The position numbers were made by a program, and so were the translations under genes. The notes beneath the pieces were generated by a model. It had not been told where the DNA came from. It searched no databases and saw nothing but the letters and a program-made list of their open reading frames with translations. From Chitinivibrionales bacterium (lineage in GTDB: Bacteria; Fibrobacterota; Chitinivibrionia; Chitinivibrionales; JANQEN01), in assembly GCA_028278335.1 (NCBI GenBank), contig JANQEN010000273.1, positions 1 to 60,461 of the forward strand: 60,461 nucleotides of DNA, read 5' to 3'. This document shows, in pieces, positions 42,623-51,750 of the stretch (the first letter of the stretch is position 1; each line of letters starts with the position of its first letter).

Positions 42623-45451
42623 TTACTTGACAAATTCCGCTTCTAAGGTTTGCAAAAAAGCTGGCACATCAAGTATGACCGTCATCTTTTTATTGATAAC
42701 TGCAGAGCCTTTAATTCCTATAGCCTTTACTGAGTATCGATCTAAATTAAGTTCTGTTTCCACCGTATCTTCTACTCGAGATGTGGCAAACCCCAAGGGA
42801 AACTTGGCGTTCTTTGGTACGATAACAAAAAGATTATCCATGGATGAATCCGGTGCTTGAACAGGAAGATAATTCTCAATACGAAAGAGTCGCATAGAGG
42901 AGTCATCGTATTTTAAAAACTCCTTATTTCCTACCATTTCAATTTCGCTGACCTTTCGTTTCTCAATACGAGACACCCGTGACAAGTCTATACCAAAAAG
43001 CTCCTGACCACCAATTGAGAACAGGAGAATACTCTCCAGCTTCTTCCTCTCCTCTTTTTCCACACGTCGTTTCTCTGCAATTATCTCTTTTTCCAAGTCC
43101 TCGAACTTCAAGCTCGCCATATCGGCAATACCATTGGGATCAAGTATCATCGCAACTTTACCGTCACCCATAATGGTTGCACCGGCATAGCACTTACTTG
43201 ACTTAAGATAATCCGGCAGTGGCTTCACAACAATCTCTTCACTATCTTGAACATCATCGACAACCAGTCCAAACAATTTGTTTTCAATTTTTAGAACAAT
43301 GACCTTCACTGCATTCTGGGCATTTTCGCGACGATCATTCTTTCCTTCCCGCTTTTCCTTTGATGAACTGAGTGTATCTAATTCTTTCTCTCGTGCCCCT
43401 CGTCGATCAGACCATCGGCTCCTAGTATCAAGTTGACTCTCACCTGTCTCTGGATGCACAAATGTTGAAGCAATGCCCAACGTTGTGGAGAGCCGTACCA
43501 AGGGTAAGAGCTTCCCACGGAGTCGTAGCACTTCAGCATTATGAATTCTTTCGATTCTGTTGGTAATATCCTTGGCCCTAATCCGAACAACCTCTTCCAA
43601 TCCAACCTGGGGAACAGCAAATCTTCTTCCCTCGGATCGAACTATCAAGGAGGGTATAATTGCTAAAGTCAAGGGAAGCTTTAGCGTAACCTTTGTACCT
43701 TTACCCTTTTCTGAATCAACGTCAATGGTACCACTGAGTCGTTCAATATTTGTCTTAACAACATCCATACCAACGCCACGACCGGAAAGATCGCTAACCA
43801 CCTGAGCGGTAGAGAATCCCGGTGCAAATATCTGCATCTGAATATCCTTAACACTCATGGTCTCGGCCTCATCTTTGGAAAGAATACCCTTCTCAATTGC
43901 CTTGGCCTTAACCATGTCAGGATCAATGCCGGCACCGTCATCGGTTATCTCGATGATCACTTTTCCGCCCTCTTGAAAGGCCCGTAAAAGCACTTCACCA
44001 TTTGACTCTTTTCCTGATTTCTTTCGATAATCCGGTTTCTCAATACCATGATCAACACAGTTTCTTATTAAATGCGTAAGCGGGTCTGATAGAAGCTCAA
44101 TAATTGATTTGTCAAGCTCAACATCTTGACCAATTTGCGAAAGCGAGACCTGTTTTCCGAGCTTCTTAGCTAAGTCTCGAACGACTCGGGGAAATTTACT
44201 AAAGACAACAGAAAGGGGCTGCATCCGAGTCTGCATGATACTTTCTTGTAACATGGTGGTAACCATATCAAGGTTCTGTACAATTCCTTTTATTCCTTGA
44301 ATGTCAAAAAGCTCTACACTCAATGACTCACGTAATCGACTCTCTAAGGCGGTCATCTCGGTTTTTACATTTTGATTAAACATATCCCGGTCACGGTGCT
44401 TGGTGTCTAAAAGCTTTGTCACCGACATTGAGATTGATTCCACGCACCCTTTAATGGCGCGATCTATCTCTGGATTTGCCGATAGCTTTGTACCCATAGA
44501 TTGGATCAGTTGGTTTCGCGCTAAAACCAGCTCGCCTGCAAAATTCATAAGGTTGTTTAAAAGACTCACTTTTACCCGCAAGGCATCTTCAATCCTGCTT
44601 TCATGATGAGCGTTCTTAGAATCCTGTGAGGACGTTTCTCCCTGCTCTTTTTCATGCTCCTGTTGCTCGGCAATGTAGGCTTTTTTATAATTGGTAAGGT
44701 CTATGGAAAAAATTTGTTCCTGTGGGATCTCCAATGCCTCTCCAATAAGATCGGGCTCCAGCACAGAAGAGACTATGACGGAAAGGTCTTTCTTTAAAGA
44801 AGCTTTGCTTTTTCTACTTTCAAGATTCTTTCGAGAGGGGTTGCTGGTTAATATCTCACCAAACCGTTCCCAATTGGTAAACAGTACTGGAAAGGTAAGC
44901 TTTTTCAAAGTAACATCTTTTTTTGGATCAACCGTAACCTGATACATAAATTTGCCATTACGAACAGCTTCGAACATATGTTCTTCTGCCAAGTCTGGAT
45001 GGAGTTCTTTTAATTTTAGGTCACAGTCCACAACCTCTTCAACAAGATCAGCCTTTTTCTTTCCTTGGAGGGAATCACTAACGAATGGATTTAATACATT
45101 TAACTCTTCCTCTATTGAAATTCTGTCTGAATTGGACACATCATCGAGCAAGGTGTGAAGTTTGTCAATTCCTTTAAGAAGCGCATCTACTAATTCACCA
45201 TCAACCTTTAGCGTTTTGTCCCGCACCTGAGACATGACGTTTTCCATAGCATGGGCTAAGTTTACCACATTTTTTATACCATAAAAACCAAACCCACCTT
45301 TGATGCTATGCACTGCTCGAAATATACGGTTAATAAGATTTGAGGAAACGTGTCCCTTTTTTTCTTCCAATTCTAAAAGGTCGGGCTCGATCTTCTCAAG
45401 ATGCTCTCTTGACTCAATGATCAAGTCATTGAGCATTTCCTTTTCCCGCAT
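42623..45451 (-). CDS. cheA: CheA, chemotaxis histidine kinase with two CheW-like domains
   Basis: This 942-residue kinase has P1/Hpt (H48 in RAVHSIKGGFGF), an unclear P2-like region (about 135-260), a P3 dimerisation part (about 285-350) and a P4 ATPase (about 395-592, with RNCVDHGIE, TDDGAGID and LSGRGVGMDVV). CheW domain 1 (about 596-780) is interrupted by a charged insert of about 50 residues, and CheW domain 2 spans about 805-942. CheA phosphorylates CheY and CheB. The first ATG has AAGGGG upstream and is preferred to the one at codon 6. It is the first gene of the operon. Confidence 0.94.
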   Translation of the reverse strand: MREKEMLNDLIIESREHLEKIEPDLLELEEKKGHVSSNLINRIFRAVHSIKGGFGFYGIKNVVNLAHAMENVMSQVRDKTLKVDGELVDALLKGIDKLHTLLDDVSNSDRISIEEELNVLNPFVSDSLQGKKKADLVEEVVDCDLKLKELHPDLAEEHMFEAVRNGKFMYQVTVDPKKDVTLKKLTFPVLFTNWERFGEILTSNPSRKNLESRKSKASLKKDLSVIVSSVLEPDLIGEALEIPQEQIFSIDLTNYKKAYIAEQQEHEKEQGETSSQDSKNAHHESRIEDALRVKVSLLNNLMNFAGELVLARNQLIQSMGTKLSANPEIDRAIKGCVESISMSVTKLLDTKHRDRDMFNQNVKTEMTALESRLRESLSVELFDIQGIKGIVQNLDMVTTMLQESIMQTRMQPLSVVFSKFPRVVRDLAKKLGKQVSLSQIGQDVELDKSIIELLSDPLTHLIRNCVDHGIEKPDYRKKSGKESNGEVLLRAFQEGGKVIIEITDDGAGIDPDMVKAKAIEKGILSKDEAETMSVKDIQMQIFAPGFSTAQVVSDLSGRGVGMDVVKTNIERLSGTIDVDSEKGKGTKVTLKLPLTLAIIPSLIVRSEGRRFAVPQVGLEEVVRIRAKDITNRIERIHNAEVLRLRGKLLPLVRLSTTLGIASTFVHPETGESQLDTRSRWSDRRGAREKELDTLSSSKEKREGKNDRRENAQNAVKVIVLKIENKLFGLVVDDVQDSEEIVVKPLPDYLKSSKCYAGATIMGDGKVAMILDPNGIADMASLKFEDLEKEIIAEKRRVEKEERKKLESILLFSIGGQELFGIDLSRVSRIEKRKVSEIEMVGNKEFLKYDDSSMRLFRIENYLPVQAPDSSMDNLFVIVPKNAKFPLGFATSRVEDTVETELNLDRYSVKAIGIKGSAVINKKMTVILDVPAFLQTLEAEFVK

Positions 45452-45575
45452 GACATGCCCCTTTTACTGAATTATTATTATCAATAAGTGCATCAATAAG
45501 AGCAACAATGGGTATATACCCCTGTACATATGCCATTGAGCTTCAAGTACTATATAATAGTATAGTATGGATTTA

Positions 45576-45604
45576 ATTGTATTATCCCTCATATAACCTG
45601 TCAA
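45576..45604 (-). promoter_or_regulatory. Predicted sigma70-type promoter of the chemotaxis operon
   Basis: On the minus strand TTGACA (45599-45604) and TACAAT (45576-45581) are separated by exactly 17 bp, about 125 bp upstream of cheA. The 312 bp gap also serves the divergent dGTPase-like gene, for which no convincing promoter is seen. No sigma28 or sigma54 motif is obvious. Confidence 0.7.
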
Positions 45605-45787
45605 CGTTTAAATTTTTTTCAGATGTCCATAACCCAAAGTTCTTAAAGAGTAATCAGATATGCGGATCGACTGTATCATTTTGACTATTGAGATTGCTTG
45701 AGAGACGATTCATAATAAAGCGTGCATGATCTATATTAGTAATTCAAAATTCTGACTGCCTATTTGAGTTTTAACAGGAATATTTTT

Positions 45788-46951
45788 TTGAACCAGTCTG
45801 ACATTGCTGGATATTTACTCCAAGAAGAGAAACGACTCTCACCCTTTGCCACAAAAAGTAGTGAATCTTTAGGTCGAAAGTTTCCCATTGATCCTGACCC
45901 ATTTCGTCTTGAATTTGCCCGCGACAATACACGCATTTTACACTGTCGACCCTTTAGAAGACTCAAACATAAAACCCAGGTATTTTTATCACCGGACAAT
46001 GACCACATCTGCACTCGCATGGAGCACGTCCTCCATGTGTCAAGTATTGCCACGGTCATTGGTCGTTGCCTTCGCCTTAACACCGACCTCATCCATGCTA
46101 TTGCCATAGGACATGACCTTGGCCATGCGCCCTTTGGGCATGTGGGAGAGCGAAAGCTCAACAACCTCCTTGTGGGCAAAGGGGTCAAGGATGGCTTTCA
46201 ACATGAGCTTCATGGCTTACGGGTCGTTGATAAACTCACCCATTTTGGTAAGGGACTCAATTTAACCTACGAAGTTCGCGATGGGATCATGAGTCATTGT
46301 GGAGAGAAGTTTGAGCAGAAAATCAAACCAGACAGAACTAAAGATCTCCATACCTTGGAGAAGGTCAAAGATCGAACCTCCTATCCCGCAACGCTTGAAG
46401 GGTGTTTAGTTCGCATGGTTGACAGGATCGCCTTTTTGGGAAGAGATCTTGAGGATGGCATAAAGGCTGGACTGGTTAAAAAAAAGGATATCCCTAAAAA
46501 AATTGCTAAAGAGCTTGGGATAGAGAATGGTAAAATTATTGGCAGTCTGGTAAATGACACTATCACCTGTAGTATCGATCGTGACTCCATTGAGCTTAGT
46601 AATGAGATGTTTGAATTGATGACACTGTTGCGGGATTTTAATTATGCCTCAATTTATCTTCATCCCGAAGTCGAGCGCAAAGCGCATAAAGCAGAAATGA
46701 TTTTGGAGCATCTCTTTTTTGGTATTCTTAAAATTCTTAAAGAGACAGACTACGGAAAAGACACAGCAACAGTCAACCAGTTAACAAAAGATGCTCCCAC
46801 GATTGCAACACTCTTTAATTTTATCCGCAATAGCAATTACACAGAAAACACGCTTGATACTCGAATGGTCACAGATTATATTGCCGGTATGACTGACGCC
46901 TTTGCACAACGATCCTATTTGCAGCTCTTTCTTCCTTCACCAGTAATATAG
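45788..46951 (+). CDS. dGTPase-like HD-domain triphosphohydrolase
   Basis: The protein has about 387 residues and matches the dGTP triphosphohydrolase family: an ESLGR segment, PFRLEFARDNTRILHC, FRRLKHKTQVF, the HD metal site (H in RMEHVLHV, HD in IGHDLGHAPFGHVGE) and SYPATLEGCLVRMVDRIAF. Members cleave dNTPs to nucleoside and triphosphate; some defend against phage by depleting dNTPs. There is no ATG. The TTG at 45788 has AGGA eight bases upstream, whereas an in-frame TTG at 45764 has no site. The GG/zinc-ribbon and ATP-grasp genes follow closely. Confidence 0.87.
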   Translation: MNQSDIAGYLLQEEKRLSPFATKSSESLGRKFPIDPDPFRLEFARDNTRILHCRPFRRLKHKTQVFLSPDNDHICTRMEHVLHVSSIATVIGRCLRLNTDLIHAIAIGHDLGHAPFGHVGERKLNNLLVGKGVKDGFQHELHGLRVVDKLTHFGKGLNLTYEVRDGIMSHCGEKFEQKIKPDRTKDLHTLEKVKDRTSYPATLEGCLVRMVDRIAFLGRDLEDGIKAGLVKKKDIPKKIAKELGIENGKIIGSLVNDTITCSIDRDSIELSNEMFELMTLLRDFNYASIYLHPEVERKAHKAEMILEHLFFGILKILKETDYGKDTATVNQLTKDAPTIATLFNFIRNSNYTENTLDTRMVTDYIAGMTDAFAQRSYLQLFLPSPVI

Positions 46952-46966
46952 CATTGAAGGACTACC

Positions 46967-47230
46967 ATGAGTCACCGACACCGTCATCAGTTTCTAAAGT
47001 CAAAACCAAGAAACGCACTTGTTGAACTGTGGGAAACCTTTTGGAATCCACCTGACGAACACTGTCCTAAATGCAATGGTACGGTGGTTGAATATTATGA
47101 TCCCTTTTTTTTTAGTCCCATCCGAACCCTTAAGGGTCGAAGGCGAGTCAAATGTATGGCCTGTCGATTTATTTGGCGTCCCAAAAGAAAATCCACCACA
47201 ACCTGGGACAAACTGTTCTTTAGACATTAG
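46967..47230 (+). CDS. Small zinc-ribbon protein
   Basis: This 87-residue basic protein has two Cys pairs (CPKC at about 34-37 and CMAC at about 63-66), spaced as in a zinc ribbon. Histidines and arginines are abundant at both ends. It could bind nucleic acid or protein, but no family is recognised. It lies between the dGTPase-like and ATP-grasp-like genes with gaps of 15 and 14 bp, and an AAGGA stands before its ATG. Confidence 0.68.
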   Translation: MSHRHRHQFLKSKPRNALVELWETFWNPPDEHCPKCNGTVVEYYDPFFFSPIRTLKGRRRVKCMACRFIWRPKRKSTTTWDKLFFRH

Positions 47231-47244
47231 CGATATAAGCATCC

Positions 47245-48453
47245 ATGGGTAAACCAACCCTTTTTTATTGTAATCCTCTTTTTGATCTCTCCCTTGGCAA
47301 CTACCCTCTTGATCCACTCAAAAGAGCTGCTGCTGAAATGACGACCCTCTTTGTTCCCTGTGTAAAGGAGGGCGATTATATCCTCCTTGATGTAGAGACT
47401 CCCCAGGAGTACTGGGATTATTGCCAATCGAAGGGAATGGTTGTTCCCAGAGCAATGTACAAGGATTCAACAATCTCCTCCACCAATGGAAATGCCTGGG
47501 GATGGAATGATAGAGTTGTTGAAAAATTAAAAGCCTGTGGTGCTAGCTGTAACCATCCAGACCTCAGTATAATCAAACAGGTTAACTCTCGTAGCTATGG
47601 TTATTTGTTAAACAAAAAGCTAAATTCTGGCGTACCCGATGGCGAACTCTTTAGCTCATTAGAATCTCTCCTATCACATCTTAATAATTTACAACCCATT
47701 CCAATTGTGCTCAAACCACTTTACGGTAATGCGGGGTATGGTTTTATTCGCAAACAAACACCACACCTTTCAGAAAGTGAAATAGCGCAGGTAACATCAC
47801 ATATCAAGAGGGATAGGGCAGTCCTTTTTGAACCATGGCTTAATCGGATATATGACCTATCAAGCAGATGTTACATTTCTAAGGAGGGACAGATCAGTGG
47901 AATTCGACATCACAGGACCCTTTCAAATAGAGCAGGTGCCTTTTTTGCAGACTGGATCGATCCAGAGGACCCTCTTGTTTCTCTCTATCACCAGGTGCTT
48001 GATCAACTAGTTTTTAAAACCGCAAAACAGCTCTTTAATGATCACTATTGGGGACCGGTTGGATTCGACTCCTTTGTGTGGAAAGATAGCATTGATCAAA
48101 AGCAGCTTGCCGGATGTATTGAAATCAATGCGCGCCATCCAATGAGCACGGTGGCCTATGCTCTGTATGACAGGCTTGCACCAAACACTGTTGCAACCTT
48201 TCGGTTTATCAGCAAAAGACGTCATCGACTTCCTGAAACCTATGAAAAATTTGAAGCACTTTTAGGGAGCTCAAGCTTTAATCCAAAAACAAATGAGGGT
48301 GTTCTTTTAGTTTCACCACTTCGGGTGAGTCACGGTGATGGTATTTGGAAGCAACCAGAGAGAAGTGCCTTTTTTATCACAGCCACCTCATCGAAAAAGC
48401 TTGAGGTGCTAGATCACTGGTTGCGAGAGATCCTGTCACCACCAAAGAAATAG
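47245..48453 (+). CDS. ATP-grasp-fold protein of unknown substrate
   Basis: This 402-residue protein has the landmarks of an ATP-grasp enzyme: K157 and a glycine loop in VLKPLYGNAGYGFI, an acidic VLFEPWL segment (about 193-199), D275 in GPVGFDSFVWK, and the metal-binding E293-x-N295-x-R297 in CIEINARHP. Such enzymes join a carboxylate to an amine or thiol through an acyl phosphate. The N-terminal domain is not one I recognise and the substrate is unknown. It has no ligase-pathway neighbours. It is 14 bp after the zinc-ribbon gene. Confidence 0.72.
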   Translation: MGKPTLFYCNPLFDLSLGNYPLDPLKRAAAEMTTLFVPCVKEGDYILLDVETPQEYWDYCQSKGMVVPRAMYKDSTISSTNGNAWGWNDRVVEKLKACGASCNHPDLSIIKQVNSRSYGYLLNKKLNSGVPDGELFSSLESLLSHLNNLQPIPIVLKPLYGNAGYGFIRKQTPHLSESEIAQVTSHIKRDRAVLFEPWLNRIYDLSSRCYISKEGQISGIRHHRTLSNRAGAFFADWIDPEDPLVSLYHQVLDQLVFKTAKQLFNDHYWGPVGFDSFVWKDSIDQKQLAGCIEINARHPMSTVAYALYDRLAPNTVATFRFISKRRHRLPETYEKFEALLGSSSFNPKTNEGVLLVSPLRVSHGDGIWKQPERSAFFITATSSKKLEVLDHWLREILSPPKK

Positions 48454-48492
48454 TTTTCTATTTTCTACTATCAAATAACTTTAATTGCTTTT

Positions 48493-48508
48493 TGTGACAT
48501 CCATCACA
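48493..48508. promoter_or_regulatory. CRP-type palindrome upstream of vgrG
   Basis: TGTGA-N6-TCACA is a perfect palindrome of the CRP/FNR-superfamily form. Its centre is 29.5 bp upstream of the first base of a possible -10 box TATATT (48530-48535), a class II activator position (about -41.5). The same site and spacing occur upstream of the PAAR gene. Confidence 0.6.
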
Positions 48509-48577
48509 GACTTTGTGGTGTCCCATTATTATATTCAATATGAATTATCTTTAAGAAGCCTTTTCAAGGAGTATATC

Positions 48578-50731
48578 ATGGCGGCCAGAAAAGCAAATCA
48601 GGCCCAATTTCTCTTCTTCTGCGGAAGTTTAGATAAAACCACCTTTAGTGTTGTTAATTTTTCTGGTAACGATACTATATCCGCTCCCTACAATTTTTCG
48701 ATCAATTTAAAATCTCCGCGGCACGATATTACTGCTGATGATGTTGTTAATAAACAGGCCACTCTCTTTATTCTTCGTGAAGGTGAATTCTATCTTTACT
48801 CTGGCGTTGTACTTGAGTTTAGCTACATCGAAACCAATGTCGACTTCAGTACCTATCATGTAATTTTAGTTCCCAACCTTCAACTGTTGGACTATACTGT
48901 TCAGACCAGAGTTTTTCAGAAAATCAATCTTCCCGATATTGTAAAAAAAGTTTTCGACGATGCTGGCCTTTCGGATTATTACGAATTTGACCTTCAGGGA
49001 ACTTATCCTGAACGTGAATTTGTTCTTCAATACCAGGAATCAGATTTCAACTTTGTTTCTCGTTTGTTAGAGGAATCGGGAATCTGGTATTTCTTTAAGG
49101 AGCTACCTCTTATTCCCGAAGAAATCGAAGGTGTTGGAAAGGAGAAGCTTGTTATTAGTGATAAGCCTGCTTCCTTTACCTTTATCAATGGTGAAACAAC
49201 AATTAAATATCGCACCGGCTCAAGCCTCCACGAAGTTGAGGATAAGCAGGAGCTGGAATCCATCACCAAAATGAGTAGTGAACAGCGGATAGTCCCACAG
49301 AATGTCAAGCTAAAGGACTATAATTATCGCACACCAGAAGTTAATATCTCTTCCCAGAAGAGCGTTACTGCTGGAGTCAGTGGTGAAGTCTATGATTATG
49401 GTAATGAGCTAAAAGATACTGATGGCGCCGAAAAAAATGCCGACCTCTTGGCAAAAAGAATCGCCTCGAACCAGGCTGATATGGCAGGCCACGGCAACTG
49501 TCGTGGTTTTAGAGCTGGCATGCGATTTACCTTAGAAGAGCACATGCGCGACGAATGTAATGATAAATACCTTCTCCGCAGTGTGACCCATAGTGGAGGA
49601 CACACCAGCATGGCCGGCTCTCTTGGGTATTCAGCCTATTCCAATAACTTTTTCGCTATGCCCTCCTCAATGATTGAGCATTACAAACCTCCCGTAACAG
49701 CAAAAAGACCCAAGGTCAATGGTGTGATCTCTGCTGCCATTGAGGCAAGTGGGTCTGACTATGCCAGTCTTGATGACATGGGACGCTATAAAGTTCGCAT
49801 GCCCTTTGACCTTTCCGATAGTAGCAATTACGATGCATCGAAATATATTCGTCTAGCTCAGCCCTATAGTGGTGCAAACTACGGAATCCATTTCCCCTCC
49901 CACGAAGGCGCGGAAATGATTTTGGCCTGCATTGATGGTAATCCAAATCGACCAATCGGTATTGGTATGGCTCCTAATGCCAACACCCTCTCTCCAGTAG
50001 TAAGTAATAATAAAGCACAAAATGTTATCCGGACTGCCGGTGGCAATGAGATGGTTATGGATGATACAGCAGACAAACAAAAGGTTACCATTAACAGTAA
50101 TGCGAAAAATACTGTTGAGCTTGATGATGAAAACAAAAAGATCGTCATTAAAACCACTGGTGATGACAGCGGGAACAATAAGGCTGTCTTTGATGATGCC
50201 AATGGCACCCTCACACTCAGTGCTCAAAACCATGGTATGGTGATGAGTTATGGTGATAGTGGTAAAACGCTGACCATACAAACCGAGGCAGAGCACCTTA
50301 TTAAAATTGATGATGACAATCAGGTCGTTACTGTGCAAACAGCTGGTGGCCATACAATTCAAATGGATGATAGTGGCAATACGATCGTGATGAAGGATGG
50401 TGCTGGGAAAAACACTGTCACCCTTGATGGTGGGGGAGGACTCAGTCTTGATTCTCAAGGAGAGATAAAAATCACTGCCACAGCCGATGTGGTTATTGAA
50501 GGTGCCAATATCAAGATGACTGCTCAACAGGCAATCGAGGAAAAGGCCAACATGGACATCAAGATGAAGGGCATGAATGTGGAAGCTAAGGCAGACATGA
50601 ACATGACTGTGGAAGGTGGCATGAATACCGAGGTGACCGGTATGATGCTCAAGGCAGAGGGGAAAACCATGGCCGACTTCAAGGGTGGTGCCAAGACCAC
50701 TGTCTCTGGTGGTGTGGTGATGATTAACTAA
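48578..50731 (+). CDS. vgrG: VgrG, T6SS-type spike protein
   Basis: Counted from the ATG at 48578 (AAGGAG seven bases upstream) the protein has 717 residues. The N-terminal gp27-like part (about 10-380) has FEYxE-type strands such as YQESDFNFVSRLLEESGIWYF. An OB/gp5 segment with GRYKVRMPFD and GANYGIHFPSHEGAEM follows, then a repeated beta-prism with T/I-rich strands (about 500-717), ending VSGGVVMIN. There is no C-terminal toxin extension. VgrG tips the tube and carries effectors or PAAR proteins. The upstream in-frame codons overlap a CRP-type site and are not used. Confidence 0.93.
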   Translation: MAARKANQAQFLFFCGSLDKTTFSVVNFSGNDTISAPYNFSINLKSPRHDITADDVVNKQATLFILREGEFYLYSGVVLEFSYIETNVDFSTYHVILVPNLQLLDYTVQTRVFQKINLPDIVKKVFDDAGLSDYYEFDLQGTYPEREFVLQYQESDFNFVSRLLEESGIWYFFKELPLIPEEIEGVGKEKLVISDKPASFTFINGETTIKYRTGSSLHEVEDKQELESITKMSSEQRIVPQNVKLKDYNYRTPEVNISSQKSVTAGVSGEVYDYGNELKDTDGAEKNADLLAKRIASNQADMAGHGNCRGFRAGMRFTLEEHMRDECNDKYLLRSVTHSGGHTSMAGSLGYSAYSNNFFAMPSSMIEHYKPPVTAKRPKVNGVISAAIEASGSDYASLDDMGRYKVRMPFDLSDSSNYDASKYIRLAQPYSGANYGIHFPSHEGAEMILACIDGNPNRPIGIGMAPNANTLSPVVSNNKAQNVIRTAGGNEMVMDDTADKQKVTINSNAKNTVELDDENKKIVIKTTGDDSGNNKAVFDDANGTLTLSAQNHGMVMSYGDSGKTLTIQTEAEHLIKIDDDNQVVTVQTAGGHTIQMDDSGNTIVMKDGAGKNTVTLDGGGGLSLDSQGEIKITATADVVIEGANIKMTAQQAIEEKANMDIKMKGMNVEAKADMNMTVEGGMNTEVTGMMLKAEGKTMADFKGGAKTTVSGGVVMIN

Positions 50732-50738
50732 ATAAGAA

Positions 50739-51551
50739 TTATCTATTCCACTCCGAAGGATCAACACAGTAATAATCTTTCAGCTCTGCGAAAAGTTCGC
50801 TGTGCTTTGCTTTCATTTGATGCGGTTTTTCAAAGAATGCCTCTGTTGCAGTGGCAAAAAACTCTGCGCCATTAGTAGCCCCATAGCGATCAATCACTGA
50901 CTTTCCCTTCCTCCCCCTTTTAAGAAGCTCAAACTCTTTACCAAGCACATTGATCCATGGTGCATATTTTGAAAGCTCACTTAATCGTGGTACTCCATCC
51001 CCTGAGCCATCCTCCTGATCAAGTTGATGGGCAAATTCATGCATGACCACATTGTGCCCATCATGCATATTCATTGCGCCCTGCTTTGAGGCGTCCCAAG
51101 CAAGGACAACCCGTCCATCTATCCAGGATTCGCCTAAGTTCACATCAGTTTGCTCTGTTACTATTCCACCACCCAGGTGTTGTTTTCGCTTTGCCATATA
51201 GGCTGAAGGATAGATATAAATAGAGCTCAGCTTTGGAAAGTATCGCTTTTTTCTATTCAAAATCAGGATGCACGCCTGTGCTGCAACAGTAACTTTAATC
51301 TCATCGGAAATCTCCAGTCCATTGCAGCCGAAAAATGTTTTCTCTGCAATAAAAACCTGAACATCCGATTCGAGCTGCTCTTGCAAAGCAAGAGGAAGCT
51401 TGGTGTATAAGGGGAATCGTTTCTCAAGGATGGGTTTCCACTCCTTGGGAAAGGATGTTTTTCGAAGCTCATTCCTACGTCTGTTTTTTAACAGGGGACG
51501 AGAAGCAAAATAGATCACAATCAAAATAAAGAGAATTAATAGAATTTCCAT
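50739..51551 (-). CDS. MtfA-type zinc metallopeptidase
   Basis: This 270-residue protein has an N-terminal membrane helix (about 2-20) and a C-terminal peptidase domain with the zinc motif H171-E172-xx-H175 in MHEFAHQLDQEDG. It matches MtfA (peptidase family M90) in length and pattern. E. coli MtfA inactivates the Mlc repressor and has aminopeptidase activity, but there is no PTS gene here. It converges with vgrG, with only 7 bp between the two stops, and is divergent from the PAAR gene. Confidence 0.88.
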   Translation of the reverse strand: MEILLILFILIVIYFASRPLLKNRRRNELRKTSFPKEWKPILEKRFPLYTKLPLALQEQLESDVQVFIAEKTFFGCNGLEISDEIKVTVAAQACILILNRKKRYFPKLSSIYIYPSAYMAKRKQHLGGGIVTEQTDVNLGESWIDGRVVLAWDASKQGAMNMHDGHNVVMHEFAHQLDQEDGSGDGVPRLSELSKYAPWINVLGKEFELLKRGRKGKSVIDRYGATNGAEFFATATEAFFEKPHQMKAKHSELFAELKDYYCVDPSEWNR

Positions 51552-51616
51552 TTTTAGAGACCCTTAGGCTGATAAAATTTTCTAAGTATCCATATAAGTA
51601 AAAAAGATAGTTTTTT

Positions 51617-51632
51617 GTGATTGGTGTCACAG
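51617..51632. promoter_or_regulatory. CRP-type palindrome upstream of the PAAR gene
   Basis: TGTGA-N6-TCACA is a perfect palindrome. Its centre is 29.5 bp upstream of the first base of TATTTT (51654-51659), the same geometry as upstream of vgrG. It also lies 66 bp upstream of the divergent mtfA-like gene. Confidence 0.6.
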
Positions 51633-51750
51633 ATTTATTTTGAACTACAATGTATTTTATCAGAAGTGCTTTCATAACTGTTTTCAAGGTATTTGAAAGC
51701 AGTTCTAATCAAAATAGGTTTTACTCTCCATCTGTTAAGGGAATATAATT

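Noticed and set aside
49853..50767. Long open frame of 304 codons on the minus strand inside vgrG
   Set aside because: It lies wholly antisense to the well-supported VgrG beta-prism, whose repeated codons keep the opposite frame open. The translation is low-complexity and His/Ile-rich, with no family match.
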